Shown here: one piece after another, positions 16,270 to 25,098 of the stretch
Numbering within the stretch: position 1 is the stretch's first letter
Layout of the letters: the number at the start of each line of letters is the position of its first letter
Virus record (IMG/VR): IMGVR_UViG_3300020733_000014
Coordinates: 1 to 64,000 of that record
From: a virus
Strand: one strand, 5' to 3'
DNA length: 64,000 bases
Made by a program: the position numbers and the translations under genes
The notes under the pieces: generated by a model
What the model was told of the DNA's origin: nothing
What the model saw: only the letters and a program-made list of their open reading frames with translations
Database searches by the model: none

Positions 16270-17448
16270 TTATAATAAACTTAAAACTTTATCCAATAAC
16301 TTTAAATGTTTTTCAGATACAAATTGATTATTTCCTATATATAATCCATTAGTGTGTAATACATCAACATTAGCGACTAAACGATTCGTTGTCAATATAT
16401 AATCTTTTAGAAATGGATGTTTTAATAAATTTCCAGATAAAATTGGTCTATATTCAATATCATATTCTACCAACAACGATTTTAATTTAGATAACGATTC
16501 TGCATCCTTACATATAATAGGAAAACAAAAACTCGCACTAGTTTCATAAAATTTAATCTGTTGAATTTTATCTAAATATTTTTCAGTCATCTCAGAAAAC
16601 AATTTATGATTTTTACTTCTAATATCAACAAAGGATTTTAATCTTTTAATCTGAGAAGAAGCTAAAATTGCACATATTTCGTGGTTTCTGAAATTATAAC
16701 CATCAGTAATAAATAAAAACTGTTTATCAATATAAGGATATTTGGCAGCATAATCATCAAAAAATATTGATTCTCTCGCTAAACCATGACTTCTTTTCAT
16801 TTTCATCAAATCATATAATTCTGTATCATTTGTAGTAACAAAACCACCTTCAATTGAAGAAATAGTATGACCAAAATATGAACTGAATGTACACCCTAAA
16901 GAATTTGCACCAAGATAAGTTCCATCATTAGCTTTTGCACCCATTGCTTCACACGCATCTTCTAATATGATAGCATTTGGAAAATATGATTCTAATATTT
17001 TAGTATCTGAATTAAATCCCAAAAGGTGTGTTGTAAAAACAACTTTAATGTCAGGATGTTTTTCTGAAATATATGCTAATTCAGATTCATCAAAACTGAA
17101 ATTATCAAAAGAAACATCACAAAAGATAGGAGTAAAACCTAATTGCATTACTGGAGAAACATTTGTCATCCAAGTACAAGAAGAAACTAAAACTTTATCT
17201 TTTTGTTTTAAATTAAATTTTTCTTTAATCGCAGCTAATAATAAAAAATTTGCAGTACTTCCAGAAGAAACAAATAAAGAATGTTTAGCGCCAACCCATT
17301 CAGCCCATTCTTTCTCTACTTGGTTTACTTTATCTGCCATAGTGAATCTATCAGAAAATAAAACAAATTTAGCCAAATTAATTCTATCTTTTATTGTGAT
17401 AGAATTATTCATCAATTTCCAACCACATTTCAATTTCAATTTTTTCAT
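16270..17448 (-). CDS. DegT-fold PMP-dependent 3-dehydratase (ColD-like)
   Basis: 392 residues with the DegT/DnrJ/EryC1 fold: SSGSTANFLLLAA (phosphate-binding loop), ILEDACEAMGA (Asp against the pyridine N) and SSYFGHTISSIEGGFV. In the last motif the usual PLP-binding Lys is His. His at this site is the mark of GDP-4-keto-6-deoxymannose 3-dehydratase (ColD), which uses PMP to remove the 3-hydroxyl, instead of an aminotransferase. Gmd, encoded 1.7 kb upstream, would make its substrate. It nearly abuts the Fcl gene. An in-frame start at MNNSITIKDR is also possible. Confidence 0.72.
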   Translation of the reverse strand: MKKLKLKCGWKLMNNSITIKDRINLAKFVLFSDRFTMADKVNQVEKEWAEWVGAKHSLFVSSGSTANFLLLAAIKEKFNLKQKDKVLVSSCTWMTNVSPVMQLGFTPIFCDVSFDNFSFDESELAYISEKHPDIKVVFTTHLLGFNSDTKILESYFPNAIILEDACEAMGAKANDGTYLGANSLGCTFSSYFGHTISSIEGGFVTTNDTELYDLMKMKRSHGLARESIFFDDYAAKYPYIDKQFLFITDGYNFRNHEICAILASSQIKRLKSFVDIRSKNHKLFSEMTEKYLDKIQQIKFYETSASFCFPIICKDAESLSKLKSLLVEYDIEYRPILSGNLLKHPFLKDYILTTNRLVANVDVLHTNGLYIGNNQFVSEKHLKLLDKVLSLL

Positions 17449-17450
17449 TA

Positions 17451-18383
17451 TTATGACCTAATGTTTTCCAAATACCAATCTAATGTTATTTTTAATCCTT
17501 CTTCTAAAGTATATTTTGGTTTCCAACCAAGTTCTTTCAATTTAGCATTACACATCTTTCTTCTTGGAGTTCCATCCGGTTTATCAGAATTCCAAATTAT
17601 TTCACCTTCATATCCAACCAAATCTTTAATCTTTTCTGCCAATTCTTTAATAGTAATTTCATTATCAATACCAATATTAATCAAATCAACATATTCTTGA
17701 GTATTCATCAGAAAAATCAATGCATCAGCTAAATCATCAGAAAATAAAAATTCTCTTGTAGGAGTACCAGTTCCCCAACATTCTACACTACTAGAATTGC
17801 TTTCTTTAGCTTCTAAAAATTTATTAATTAATCCAGGAATAACATGACCATGATTCACATCAAATCTATCATTTATACCATAAAGATTTGTTGGCATCAC
17901 ATTAATACTTTTAAATCCATATTGTTCATAATATTTTTTACACATCATCAAACCAGAAATTTTAGCTAATGCATAAGCTTCATTAGTATGTTCTAATGGA
18001 CCTGTCATTAAGTATTCTTCTTTTATTGGTTGTTCTGTTATTTTAGGATAAATGCAAGCAGTACCCAATTGACAAATCTTTTTTATTCTATAATCAAAAG
18101 CACTTTTGATTATATTTGTTTGAATTTGTAAATTTTCAGTAATAAATTCTGCAGGATACATTTTATTGTAATTAATTCCACCAACTTTTGCTGCAGCAAC
18201 AAAAACATATTCAGGTCGCTCAATATCAAAAAACCTGTCAACAGCATATTGATTCCTAAGATCTAATTCTTTTCTTGTTTTTAAAACAAGATTAGTATAT
18301 CCTAATTCTTTTAATTTTCTAACAATTGCCGAACCAACTAAGCCATTATGGCCAGCAACATAAATTTTTGAATTCTTTTCCAT
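17451..18383 (-). CDS. fcl: GDP-L-fucose synthase (or ColC-like epimerase-reductase)
   Basis: 310 residues, the usual length for Fcl/WcaG. VAGHNGLVGSAIVRKL binds NADP, AAAKVGGI and GTACIYPK carry the active-site Cys region, and EAYALAKISG contains Y-x3-K. It epimerises and reduces GDP-4-keto-6-deoxymannose to GDP-L-fucose. ColC of the colitose pathway is a homologue, and the adjacent ColD-like gene makes that an alternative. It is part of a tight minus-strand operon with Gmd. Confidence 0.88.
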   Translation of the reverse strand: MEKNSKIYVAGHNGLVGSAIVRKLKELGYTNLVLKTRKELDLRNQYAVDRFFDIERPEYVFVAAAKVGGINYNKMYPAEFITENLQIQTNIIKSAFDYRIKKICQLGTACIYPKITEQPIKEEYLMTGPLEHTNEAYALAKISGLMMCKKYYEQYGFKSINVMPTNLYGINDRFDVNHGHVIPGLINKFLEAKESNSSSVECWGTGTPTREFLFSDDLADALIFLMNTQEYVDLINIGIDNEITIKELAEKIKDLVGYEGEIIWNSDKPDGTPRRKMCNAKLKELGWKPKYTLEEGLKITLDWYLENIRS

Positions 18384-18385
18384 AA

Positions 18386-19144
18386 TTAATTACCAATTAA
18401 AAAATATTTTTGAGTATCTAAATAAAAACCATTCAAACTTAAATTTAGAATCCGTGCATAACTAACAATGTTTGATGATTTACCCAATACAAAATCACAA
18501 GCTGATAACATATGAGCATCCAATAAAACTTGATCGCCTAATGATATCTTATTGGTATCTAAATAAAATACAGGAGTTGAATCACATCGTTCAACATCAT
18601 TAACAATTATATCAACATCATTAAAATTAATTTGAACAAAACCTGCTATAAGATCAATAAAGTTTTGTTGTTCGCTACAAATAAAAATTTGCTCATATTT
18701 ACCTGTTTTTAACTGTTCTTCTACATTAAGAAACATAATATCAGGTTTAATAATAGCATTAAAATGATCAGTCCCTCTATAATGAACACCTAAACATTTA
18801 TTTAATGATTTTATATTTTTATTAAGAAATGTTTTAAGTCTTGTATTATATGGTATAAACTTTGAATAACTTAATAAATTTAAGGATTCAACATTTGGAT
18901 ATTCTTCAATTTCATTTAACTCTCCAGTACTCCAGAATTCCGAGTTTTCGTCGCCATCAGAAAAATTATAAACATCAAACCATTCTCTAGGATTTCCACC
19001 ATACAATTTAAAATGTTCTGTTGAAATGTGTATATCTTTATAAGATATTCCTTCTTTACCAACAAACTTTTTATACGAATTTAAAATTGTAATATAATTT
19101 GACAAAAATCCACGACCAGATTCTTCACGTAAAACTATGCTCAC
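18386..19144 (-). CDS. Fucosyltransferase-like protein (HxRGTD motif)
   Basis: 252 residues. GVHYRGTDHF resembles the H-x-R-x-T-D motif of the NodZ/FUT8 and O-fucosyltransferase superfamily that binds GDP-fucose. LGKSSNIVSYARIL near the end fits the second donor-binding region. It lies exactly between Gmd and Fcl, with a gap of one base to Gmd. It begins abruptly (MSIVLREESGRGFLSNY), where the family normally has a longer N terminus. Confidence 0.6.
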   Translation of the reverse strand: MSIVLREESGRGFLSNYITILNSYKKFVGKEGISYKDIHISTEHFKLYGGNPREWFDVYNFSDGDENSEFWSTGELNEIEEYPNVESLNLLSYSKFIPYNTRLKTFLNKNIKSLNKCLGVHYRGTDHFNAIIKPDIMFLNVEEQLKTGKYEQIFICSEQQNFIDLIAGFVQINFNDVDIIVNDVERCDSTPVFYLDTNKISLGDQVLLDAHMLSACDFVLGKSSNIVSYARILNLSLNGFYLDTQKYFLIGN

Positions 19145-20152
19145 CTATTGAACCCCTAAACACATTTCTTCAACCAAATCAATAAAACTATATTCTGGTT
19201 TCCATCCTAATACAGTTCTAGCTTTTGTAGAATCACCTAATAATGTTGCAACTTCTGCTGGTCTAAAATACTTAGGATCAACTGCAATTATAGTTTTTCC
19301 AGTATTAACATCAATTCCAGTTTCATCCAAGCCTTCACCTTGCCATTCAATGTTCATATTAAAATGCGGGGCGCAAGCTTCTACAAATTGTCTAACGGAA
19401 TATTGTTCGCCAGTAGCAACGACATAATCATCTGGAGTATCTTGTTGGAGCATTAAATGCATGGCATAACAATAATCTTTAGCATGACCCCAATCTCTTA
19501 ATGCATTTAAATTACCAAGCGTCAATATGTCTGATTTGCCTTGAGAAATATCATTTAATCCCATTACAATTTTCTGAGTGACAAAAGTTTCACCTCTTCT
19601 CTCAGATTCGTGATTAAATAAAATACCATTACACGCAAATATATTATATGATTCTCTATAATTTTTTACAATCCAAAATCCATAGAGTTTAGCAACGCCA
19701 TATGGACTTCTTGGATAAAATGGAGTTGTTTCTTTTTGTGGAATTTCTTGCACTAAACCATACAATTCAGAAGTTGATGCTTGATAAAATTTAACTCGAT
19801 TTTCCATACCAAGTAAACGAATAGATTCAAGAACTCTAAGAGTACCTACAGCATCAACATTCGCAGTATATTCTGGAATTTCAAAAGAAACTTTTACATG
19901 AGATTGAGCGGACAAATTATAGATCTCATCAGGCTGAATTGCTTGAATAAGACTTGTCACATTAAGCGAATCAGTAACATCACCATAATGTAATTTAAAG
20001 TTTTTGTTTTCATAGATATGATCGATTCGTGATGTATTATATGAAGAACTTCTTCGTTTTACACCATGAACCTCATAACCTTTTTCTAAAAGAATTTCAG
20101 AAAGATAACTCCCATCTTGACCAGTTACACCAAATATTAACGCTTTCTTCAT
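19145..20152 (-). CDS. gmd: GDP-mannose 4,6-dehydratase
   Basis: 335 residues. Cofactor motif [20 protein letters not shown], catalytic region QASTSELYG and Y-x3-K in [15 protein letters not shown], and the [11 protein letters not shown] loop are all diagnostic for Gmd. It converts GDP-D-mannose to GDP-4-keto-6-deoxymannose, the branch point to GDP-fucose (Fcl) and GDP-colitose (ColD/ColC). It is a full-length protein without obvious lesions. Confidence 0.95.
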   Translation of the reverse strand: MKKALIFGVTGQDGSYLSEILLEKGYEVHGVKRRSSSYNTSRIDHIYENKNFKLHYGDVTDSLNVTSLIQAIQPDEIYNLSAQSHVKVSFEIPEYTANVDAVGTLRVLESIRLLGMENRVKFYQASTSELYGLVQEIPQKETTPFYPRSPYGVAKLYGFWIVKNYRESYNIFACNGILFNHESERRGETFVTQKIVMGLNDISQGKSDILTLGNLNALRDWGHAKDYCYAMHLMLQQDTPDDYVVATGEQYSVRQFVEACAPHFNMNIEWQGEGLDETGIDVNTGKTIIAVDPKYFRPAEVATLLGDSTKARTVLGWKPEYSFIDLVEEMCLGVQ

Positions 20153-20170
20153 AAGTTCACCTTCAATTAA

Positions 20171-21118
20171 TCACCATATAAAGCGATTTTTATTATATTC
20201 AACAATTTTCTCTAATTCTAAATCAAAATTTGCAACAGGATTCCATCCAAGAGATTTTAATTTTGAATCATCAATAGCATACCTAACATCTTGACCAATC
20301 CTATTATATTTAAAATCAACATAATTATTATAATCTATAGAAGTATTATAATATAATTTTATGATTTTGTCAACTACTTTAATATTCTCATCTTCATAAT
20401 TTCCAGAAATATTAAAAATTGAATTTGTTACTCCCGATTCAATTATATGTATAACTGCTGAAACAGTATCAGAAACATGTAACCAAGTTCGTTTTGGTTT
20501 TCCATTTTCATGTACAGGAATTTTTCTATCTAATTGCAGATATTTACATGTTTTAGGTATTAATTTTTCAACATACTGACCAATACCATAATTATTTGTT
20601 GGACGCACAATAACATAAGGAATATTAAAAGTTCTATTCCATGCAAGAACAAGCATATCCGCAGAAGCTTTTGTTGCCGAATAAGGATTTGAAGGTTTTA
20701 ATAAATCATATTCTTTATGAAACCCATCAACTATATCACCATAAACTTCATCAGTACTGAAATGTAGTAATGTTGGCATTTTAAATTTATGTTTTTGTTT
20801 TATTAACTCCAATAGATGATGCACACCATTAATGTTACTATTTAAAAATTCGCTAGAACTTATTATAGAATTGTCTACATGTGTTTCGGCTGCTGTGTTA
20901 ATAATATAATCACAATCATAAAGATATTCTAAATCGTTTATATCTGATTTTATAAATTTAAAATTTGAATATGATTCAAATTCTGGTATTAATGATTCAT
21001 TTGCAGCATATGTGACTTTATCAACACCAATAACATACCAACCTTTATCTAAATATGCTCTTGTTATTTCAGAACCTATAAACCCTAGACATCCTGTAAC
21101 ATAAATAATCTTTTTCAT
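20171..21118 (-). CDS. RmlB-like nucleotide-sugar 4,6-dehydratase
   Basis: 315 residues. VTGCLGFIGSEITRAYLD, AAETHVDNSI, FSTDEVYGD, YSATKASADML (Y-x3-K), RTWLHVSDT and RIGQDVRYAIDDSKL match the dTDP-glucose 4,6-dehydratase family. The adjacent RfbH-like gene uses a CDP-4-keto sugar in known pathways, so a CDP-glucose substrate is possible. The ATG of this gene and the end of the next overlap by four bases. Confidence 0.82.
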   Translation of the reverse strand: MKKIIYVTGCLGFIGSEITRAYLDKGWYVIGVDKVTYAANESLIPEFESYSNFKFIKSDINDLEYLYDCDYIINTAAETHVDNSIISSSEFLNSNINGVHHLLELIKQKHKFKMPTLLHFSTDEVYGDIVDGFHKEYDLLKPSNPYSATKASADMLVLAWNRTFNIPYVIVRPTNNYGIGQYVEKLIPKTCKYLQLDRKIPVHENGKPKRTWLHVSDTVSAVIHIIESGVTNSIFNISGNYEDENIKVVDKIIKLYYNTSIDYNNYVDFKYNRIGQDVRYAIDDSKLKSLGWNPVANFDLELEKIVEYNKNRFIW

Positions 21119-21909
21119 TTAAAATAATCCTTAATGCCCTTTTCAATACCGCCAAAATTTAAATTTAATGAATCTAATACTTTAGACGAACCTGTATAAT
21201 TTATATGTGAATCTTTGAATTTAATTGTTTTTTGAATGTTATGGAATGTTAAAAATTTATTTACAAACTCACTTAACAGATATTTTTCTTTATATACCAA
21301 ATTCAAATCTTTTATTTTTTCGTTTTTCGGATTTAAATAATAATTTATAACTTCAAGAACATCATTCAACCAAAAATAATCAAACAACTTATCTTCTAGT
21401 ATTATATTATCTTCTAATAATACCTTATACAACAATCTAGATTTTTCTGAGCCATGAAAACAACCGAATAATCTAAGGTTATAAAAATTATCAACCTCAT
21501 AAATATTTCTTGAAATTATATTTTTACTAAAACCATAATGATCTTTTGGGAATTTTTTAAAGATTTCGTATTCTTTAACATAATCAATAGAAGAAGATCT
21601 ATCAAATTCAGCCCCAGAACCAAAATGAAGAACAAATTCAAATTCGTCTTTCATTTTATATATATTATTATATAATGTTAAGTTTTCATGGAAACATTCA
21701 AATTTAAATGTTGTTAATTGGGTATCAACATTAGACGCACAATTAACAACAACTTTTGGTTTTATTTTTTTTATACATTTATACAAAGAATCAAAATCCA
21801 AAAAATTGACATCGTTTCTAGACAATGAAACACAATTTAAATTCTTTGAAAGAAAATTACCAATAAATCCTGTAGATCCTAATATTAAAATATCAGAATC
21901 ATTTTCCAT
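21115..21909 (-). CDS. RmlD-like SDR sugar reductase/epimerase
   Basis: 264 residues with a Rossmann start ILILGSTGFIGNFLSKNL, NCASNVD and DHYGFSKNIISR (Y-x3-K) in the short RmlD-like style. It would reduce or epimerise a 4-keto sugar. The order here is SDR, RmlB-like, Gmd on one transcript. It overlaps the ThDP beta-like gene by 11 bases. The substrate is not assignable. Confidence 0.68.
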   Translation of the reverse strand: MENDSDILILGSTGFIGNFLSKNLNCVSLSRNDVNFLDFDSLYKCIKKIKPKVVVNCASNVDTQLTTFKFECFHENLTLYNNIYKMKDEFEFVLHFGSGAEFDRSSSIDYVKEYEIFKKFPKDHYGFSKNIISRNIYEVDNFYNLRLFGCFHGSEKSRLLYKVLLEDNIILEDKLFDYFWLNDVLEVINYYLNPKNEKIKDLNLVYKEKYLLSEFVNKFLTFHNIQKTIKFKDSHINYTGSSKVLDSLNLNFGGIEKGIKDYFK

Positions 21910-22474
21910 AATCAGAAAATTCTACTAATATTGTACTTTTATTATCAGTTCTATTATATGCATACTGATAACTTTTTAAAATATCATCAGGTGTGTGTAA
22001 TTCAATAATATCTACATGTTTAAACAAATTTCTAAATCCTTCAGAAAAATTACCTTTATGTTGGTCTTGTGGATCGATAGGTAATTCTGACCCAACAGCA
22101 ACTCTAATGATAACTTTTGGGTTATATTCACCAAGACTCATTGATGGCAATTTATCTAAATGATTGACGAGTTGATCGGCGGCACAAACAAGAAAATTCC
22201 ACCTTGGGAAAATAGAAATTGGAACAATACCATTTAATGCCATTCCAATACTAAATCCTATTTGTAAATTTTCGGTAACAGGAAATTCAAGTTTCAATTC
22301 GTCAGGAACAGAATGTAATGTTTGAAATAATCCAGTTCCTGGATATTTAACAGCCTGACCCAAAAATAAAGTATTTTCTTGCTCAGAAAGCCATTTCATG
22401 GCAGCGATCAATTCATTATTATATAATTGTTGTTCATTCATATTAAAATTCCACCCTAACCCCAGCACCAGCAT
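21899..22474 (-). CDS. ThDP-dependent enzyme, pyrimidine-binding (E1 beta-like) subunit
   Basis: The true start is probably the ATG at 22441 (MNEQQLYNNEL), giving 180 residues. LFLGQAVKYPGTGLF, FPVTENLQIGFSIGMAL (the Glu that activates thiamine diphosphate) and the IRVAVG strand match the transketolase-like pyrimidine-binding domain of E1 beta subunits. The protein is shorter than a standard E1 beta (about 325 aa) and lacks the C-terminal transketolase domain. It pairs with the gene directly upstream. Confidence 0.75.
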   Translation of the reverse strand: MLVLGLGWNFNMNEQQLYNNELIAAMKWLSEQENTLFLGQAVKYPGTGLFQTLHSVPDELKLEFPVTENLQIGFSIGMALNGIVPISIFPRWNFLVCAADQLVNHLDKLPSMSLGEYNPKVIIRVAVGSELPIDPQDQHKGNFSEGFRNLFKHVDIIELHTPDDILKSYQYAYNRTDNKSTILVEFSDYGK

Positions 22475-23069
22475 GAGGATATTTTTCGTTTTTATATTTG
22501 TAGTATATTAAATGTTCTGATTCAAATTTATCACCAGTAAACTCTTCAGGTAAATACCAAGGAGTTTGTCTACCCCAAATTTCTGAAGTTGGAGATGTAA
22601 CACTTAATCCATTATCTTCAACAATAAATGTTATTGGAAGATTAAATCCAACAGCATATTTATATGCTTCATGAAAAGCTCCAGTTTCAGCACTCATATC
22701 CCCTAACCAACACCAGACTCTAGATTTTTCTTCTTTAAGTTGGATTGCTTTTGCAATACCAGCTGCAATACTAGGAATTCCACCAACAATACTTGAACAT
22801 ACAATTTTATATTGTTCCAAGTTTATTACCATACTTTTACCAGCAAGGATTTTCTCTATCAACAATTCTTCAGGAACACCTTTTAATAAGCATTGATAGT
22901 GATTTCTCCATGTACAACAAACCCAGTCATTTTCAGTATCTATTTTTTCAAATACTGTTTGTATTTGCTTTTCATTTCCATGATATAAATGGATAGGAGC
23001 TCTAATTTGTTTATTATTAAACAAATCAGCAACTTTGTTTTCAAATTCAATAAGTTCTTGATCTTTCAT
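22443..23069 (-). CDS. ThDP-dependent enzyme, diphosphate-binding (E1 alpha-like) subunit
   Basis: 208 residues. The thiamine-diphosphate/Mg motif is GDMSAETGAFHEAYKYA through IVEDNG (G-D-x ... N). IVGGIPSIAAGIAKAIQ precedes it as in E1 alpha subunits. With the beta-like gene downstream it should form an alpha2-beta2 ThDP enzyme. In sugar clusters such enzymes can build branched-chain sugars by transferring an acyl unit from a 2-keto acid; its place two genes after an RfbH-like dehydratase makes that the preferred guess. Confidence 0.75.
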   Translation of the reverse strand: MKDQELIEFENKVADLFNNKQIRAPIHLYHGNEKQIQTVFEKIDTENDWVCCTWRNHYQCLLKGVPEELLIEKILAGKSMVINLEQYKIVCSSIVGGIPSIAAGIAKAIQLKEEKSRVWCWLGDMSAETGAFHEAYKYAVGFNLPITFIVEDNGLSVTSPTSEIWGRQTPWYLPEEFTGDKFESEHLIYYKYKNEKYPHAGAGVRVEF

Positions 23070-23070
23070 A

Positions 23071-23757
23071 TTAATATATTATTTCTTTAGAATATTGTTT
23101 AACCAATTGGGCACGTTTTTGCCAGCTAATTCCAGCAAGATGTAATAACCAATCACCCTTTTCCCAATTACCTCTATTACCTTTTGTATCAAATTTTATC
23201 TTTTCACTATCAGCCGAATTTTCATCATAACTATTCATAAAATTTTGTGGCATTATTTGAATCAGTTTATCAAAATTTGATAAAAAATCAATCATACATT
23301 CTTGTTCAAAATATGGTTTTTGTGAATATACCTCAAAATTATCAAGTATAAATTTTAACCACAATTTCGATTCTTCAGTATTTTTAATCAAAATAGAATC
23401 ACTATTAATAGGGAAATTAAAATCACCACTCATAATAATATTTGCGTTTGGATTTATGTTTAATGCTTCTTCAAGCTTTTCTTCAACTCTAACATTAAAA
23501 TTTGTAATTAGTGTATCACAACCAGTCCACCAAATCCAAGAACACTGAGGAACGCTAACTAACAAATCATAAAGAAAAATTATTTTTTCAAACCCTATTT
23601 GAACATTATAAAAACCATTCGATTTACTTATTGCAAGATAATTATGTTTTTTAGCATAATTTACCTTATTTAAATTCCAAGTAATATTTGCAACTTCAGA
23701 AAAATCATTTTGTTCATACCCATTTAATGGGGTATGAATCGATGCCAATAAAATCAT
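23071..23757 (-). CDS. GT34-like glycosyltransferase
   Basis: 228 residues. WIWWTGCDTLITN (acidic metal-binding motif in a GMA12/MNN10-type context) and GDWLLHLAGI near the C terminus match galactosyl/mannosyltransferase family GT34. It lies between the ThDP pair and the RfbH-like gene with gaps of 1-3 bases, so it is firmly in the same operon. Donor and acceptor are unknown. Confidence 0.65.
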   Translation of the reverse strand: MILLASIHTPLNGYEQNDFSEVANITWNLNKVNYAKKHNYLAISKSNGFYNVQIGFEKIIFLYDLLVSVPQCSWIWWTGCDTLITNFNVRVEEKLEEALNINPNANIIMSGDFNFPINSDSILIKNTEESKLWLKFILDNFEVYSQKPYFEQECMIDFLSNFDKLIQIMPQNFMNSYDENSADSEKIKFDTKGNRGNWEKGDWLLHLAGISWQKRAQLVKQYSKEIIY

Positions 23758-23760
23758 AAC

Positions 23761-25095
23761 CTATCCTATAAACTGTTTCATAAAATCATCTACTACTATT
23801 TTTATATAGGCAATTTGATCATCGCTAATTACTGGACTTGTTCCATGGAATAATGTATGTGTAGTAGTATATGTTGCATTTGGATAATTCACTTTTGCAG
23901 TATTTGTATCCATAATATGTGTATACGCAGGTTGTAACATAATATTTCCAGCAAAATATGGTCTAGTTTGAATTTTTTTATTTTCAAGATAATTAACAAA
24001 CTCAAATCGTGTAAATGGAGCACCTTTTCTAATAGTCAATGGAAAAGCAAACCAACTCACATCAGATTTATCTCTAGCTCTTGGAAGATGAAAGAATTCT
24101 TCATATTTTTCATAAATTTGAAATAACAGATTATAATTTTTCTTTCTTAATTGTCCAATAGTATCCAATTTCTCAATTTGATGAAGACCAATTGATGCTT
24201 GCATTTCAATAGGCTTTAAATTAAATCCAATTTCATCATAAACATATTTGTGATCAAAAGTTTCATTTTCCAATGCTGGAATCCAATTACTAAATCTATT
24301 TTTACATGTTCCACATTTTAGGGTATTTGCTTTGGGACCAACACAATAACAACCACGACCCCACTCTCTTAAACTTCTTAAAATAACTTCTTGTTCTTTA
24401 GTGTTACAAGAAACAAATCCACCTTCACCCATTGTAATATGATGTGCTGGATAAAAACTACAAGAAGCCATCTCACCAAAACTGCCTAATGGTTTTCCAT
24501 CATAACTAGAACCTAAAGCATCACAACAATCTTCCAAAAGAATCAAATTATATTTGTTAACTAAATCCATCAATTTGTCCATATCTGGCGGATTACCTAA
24601 AACATGAGCAAATGTTATTATTTTAATGTCATGTTCTTTTATCAAGTCTTCAGCTTTAGTTAAATCAAGATTTAAAGTATCTAATTCGATATCAAGAAAT
24701 ATAGGTTCAAATCCAACTTGAAGTGTCGGATTTAATGTTGTCGGGAAACCAGCAATAGGCATCAAGACTTTTGTTCCTTTTGGGAAATTATGACCGTTTT
24801 TGCTTGTTAGGCTATACATCATTAACAAATTTGAACTAGATCCACTATTTGTTAGAATCCCATGATTTTTACCAAAAAATTTAGGAAATTTATGTTCAAA
24901 TTTCAAACTATCATTTCCCATCACAAGCCAACCATTTAAAATAGTATTTACGGCAGCAACATATTCATTATGATCAAAAAATGGACCAGCATAATTTACA
25001 TAATCAATACCAGCTTCCCATTTTTTTGTCAACAAATTATTTTCAGCATAACTTTTTACTGATGCTAAAATTTCACTTAAATCATTATTATTCAT
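23761..25095 (-). CDS. RfbH/DdhC-like PMP- and iron-sulfur-dependent 3-dehydratase
   Basis: 444 residues with the DegT fold. SGSSSNLLMMYSL binds phosphate, LLEDCCDALGSSYDG supplies the Asp, and CSFYPAHHITMGEGGF has His instead of the Schiff-base Lys. After it comes GRGCYCVGPK and LKCGTCKNRF, a four-Cys cluster placed like the [2Fe-2S] ligands of CDP-6-deoxy-4-hexulose-3-dehydrase (E1, RfbH/DdhC/AscC). It would remove the C3 hydroxyl of a 4-keto-6-deoxy sugar with electrons from a reductase partner; no such reductase (RfbI/AscD) is visible in the window. Confidence 0.85.
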   Translation of the reverse strand: MNNNDLSEILASVKSYAENNLLTKKWEAGIDYVNYAGPFFDHNEYVAAVNTILNGWLVMGNDSLKFEHKFPKFFGKNHGILTNSGSSSNLLMMYSLTSKNGHNFPKGTKVLMPIAGFPTTLNPTLQVGFEPIFLDIELDTLNLDLTKAEDLIKEHDIKIITFAHVLGNPPDMDKLMDLVNKYNLILLEDCCDALGSSYDGKPLGSFGEMASCSFYPAHHITMGEGGFVSCNTKEQEVILRSLREWGRGCYCVGPKANTLKCGTCKNRFSNWIPALENETFDHKYVYDEIGFNLKPIEMQASIGLHQIEKLDTIGQLRKKNYNLLFQIYEKYEEFFHLPRARDKSDVSWFAFPLTIRKGAPFTRFEFVNYLENKKIQTRPYFAGNIMLQPAYTHIMDTNTAKVNYPNATYTTTHTLFHGTSPVISDDQIAYIKIVVDDFMKQFIG

Positions 25096-25098
25096 AAT

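Noticed and set aside
16967-17461. 164-codon plus-strand ORF over the ColD-like gene
   Set aside because: It lies fully antisense to a well-supported enzyme, is Ser/Asn-rich in a way that mirrors the sense codons, and has no ribosome site or neighbours on that strand.
21899-23069. The two short ThDP genes as one ORF broken by a frameshift
   Set aside because: Each has a complete domain and its own start, and the upstream one ends just before the ATG at 22441, so a genuine two-subunit arrangement is simpler.
16270-25095. Both DegT-fold proteins as sugar aminotransferases
   Set aside because: Both have His in place of the PLP-binding Lys, which excludes normal transamination and indicates PMP-dependent dehydration.
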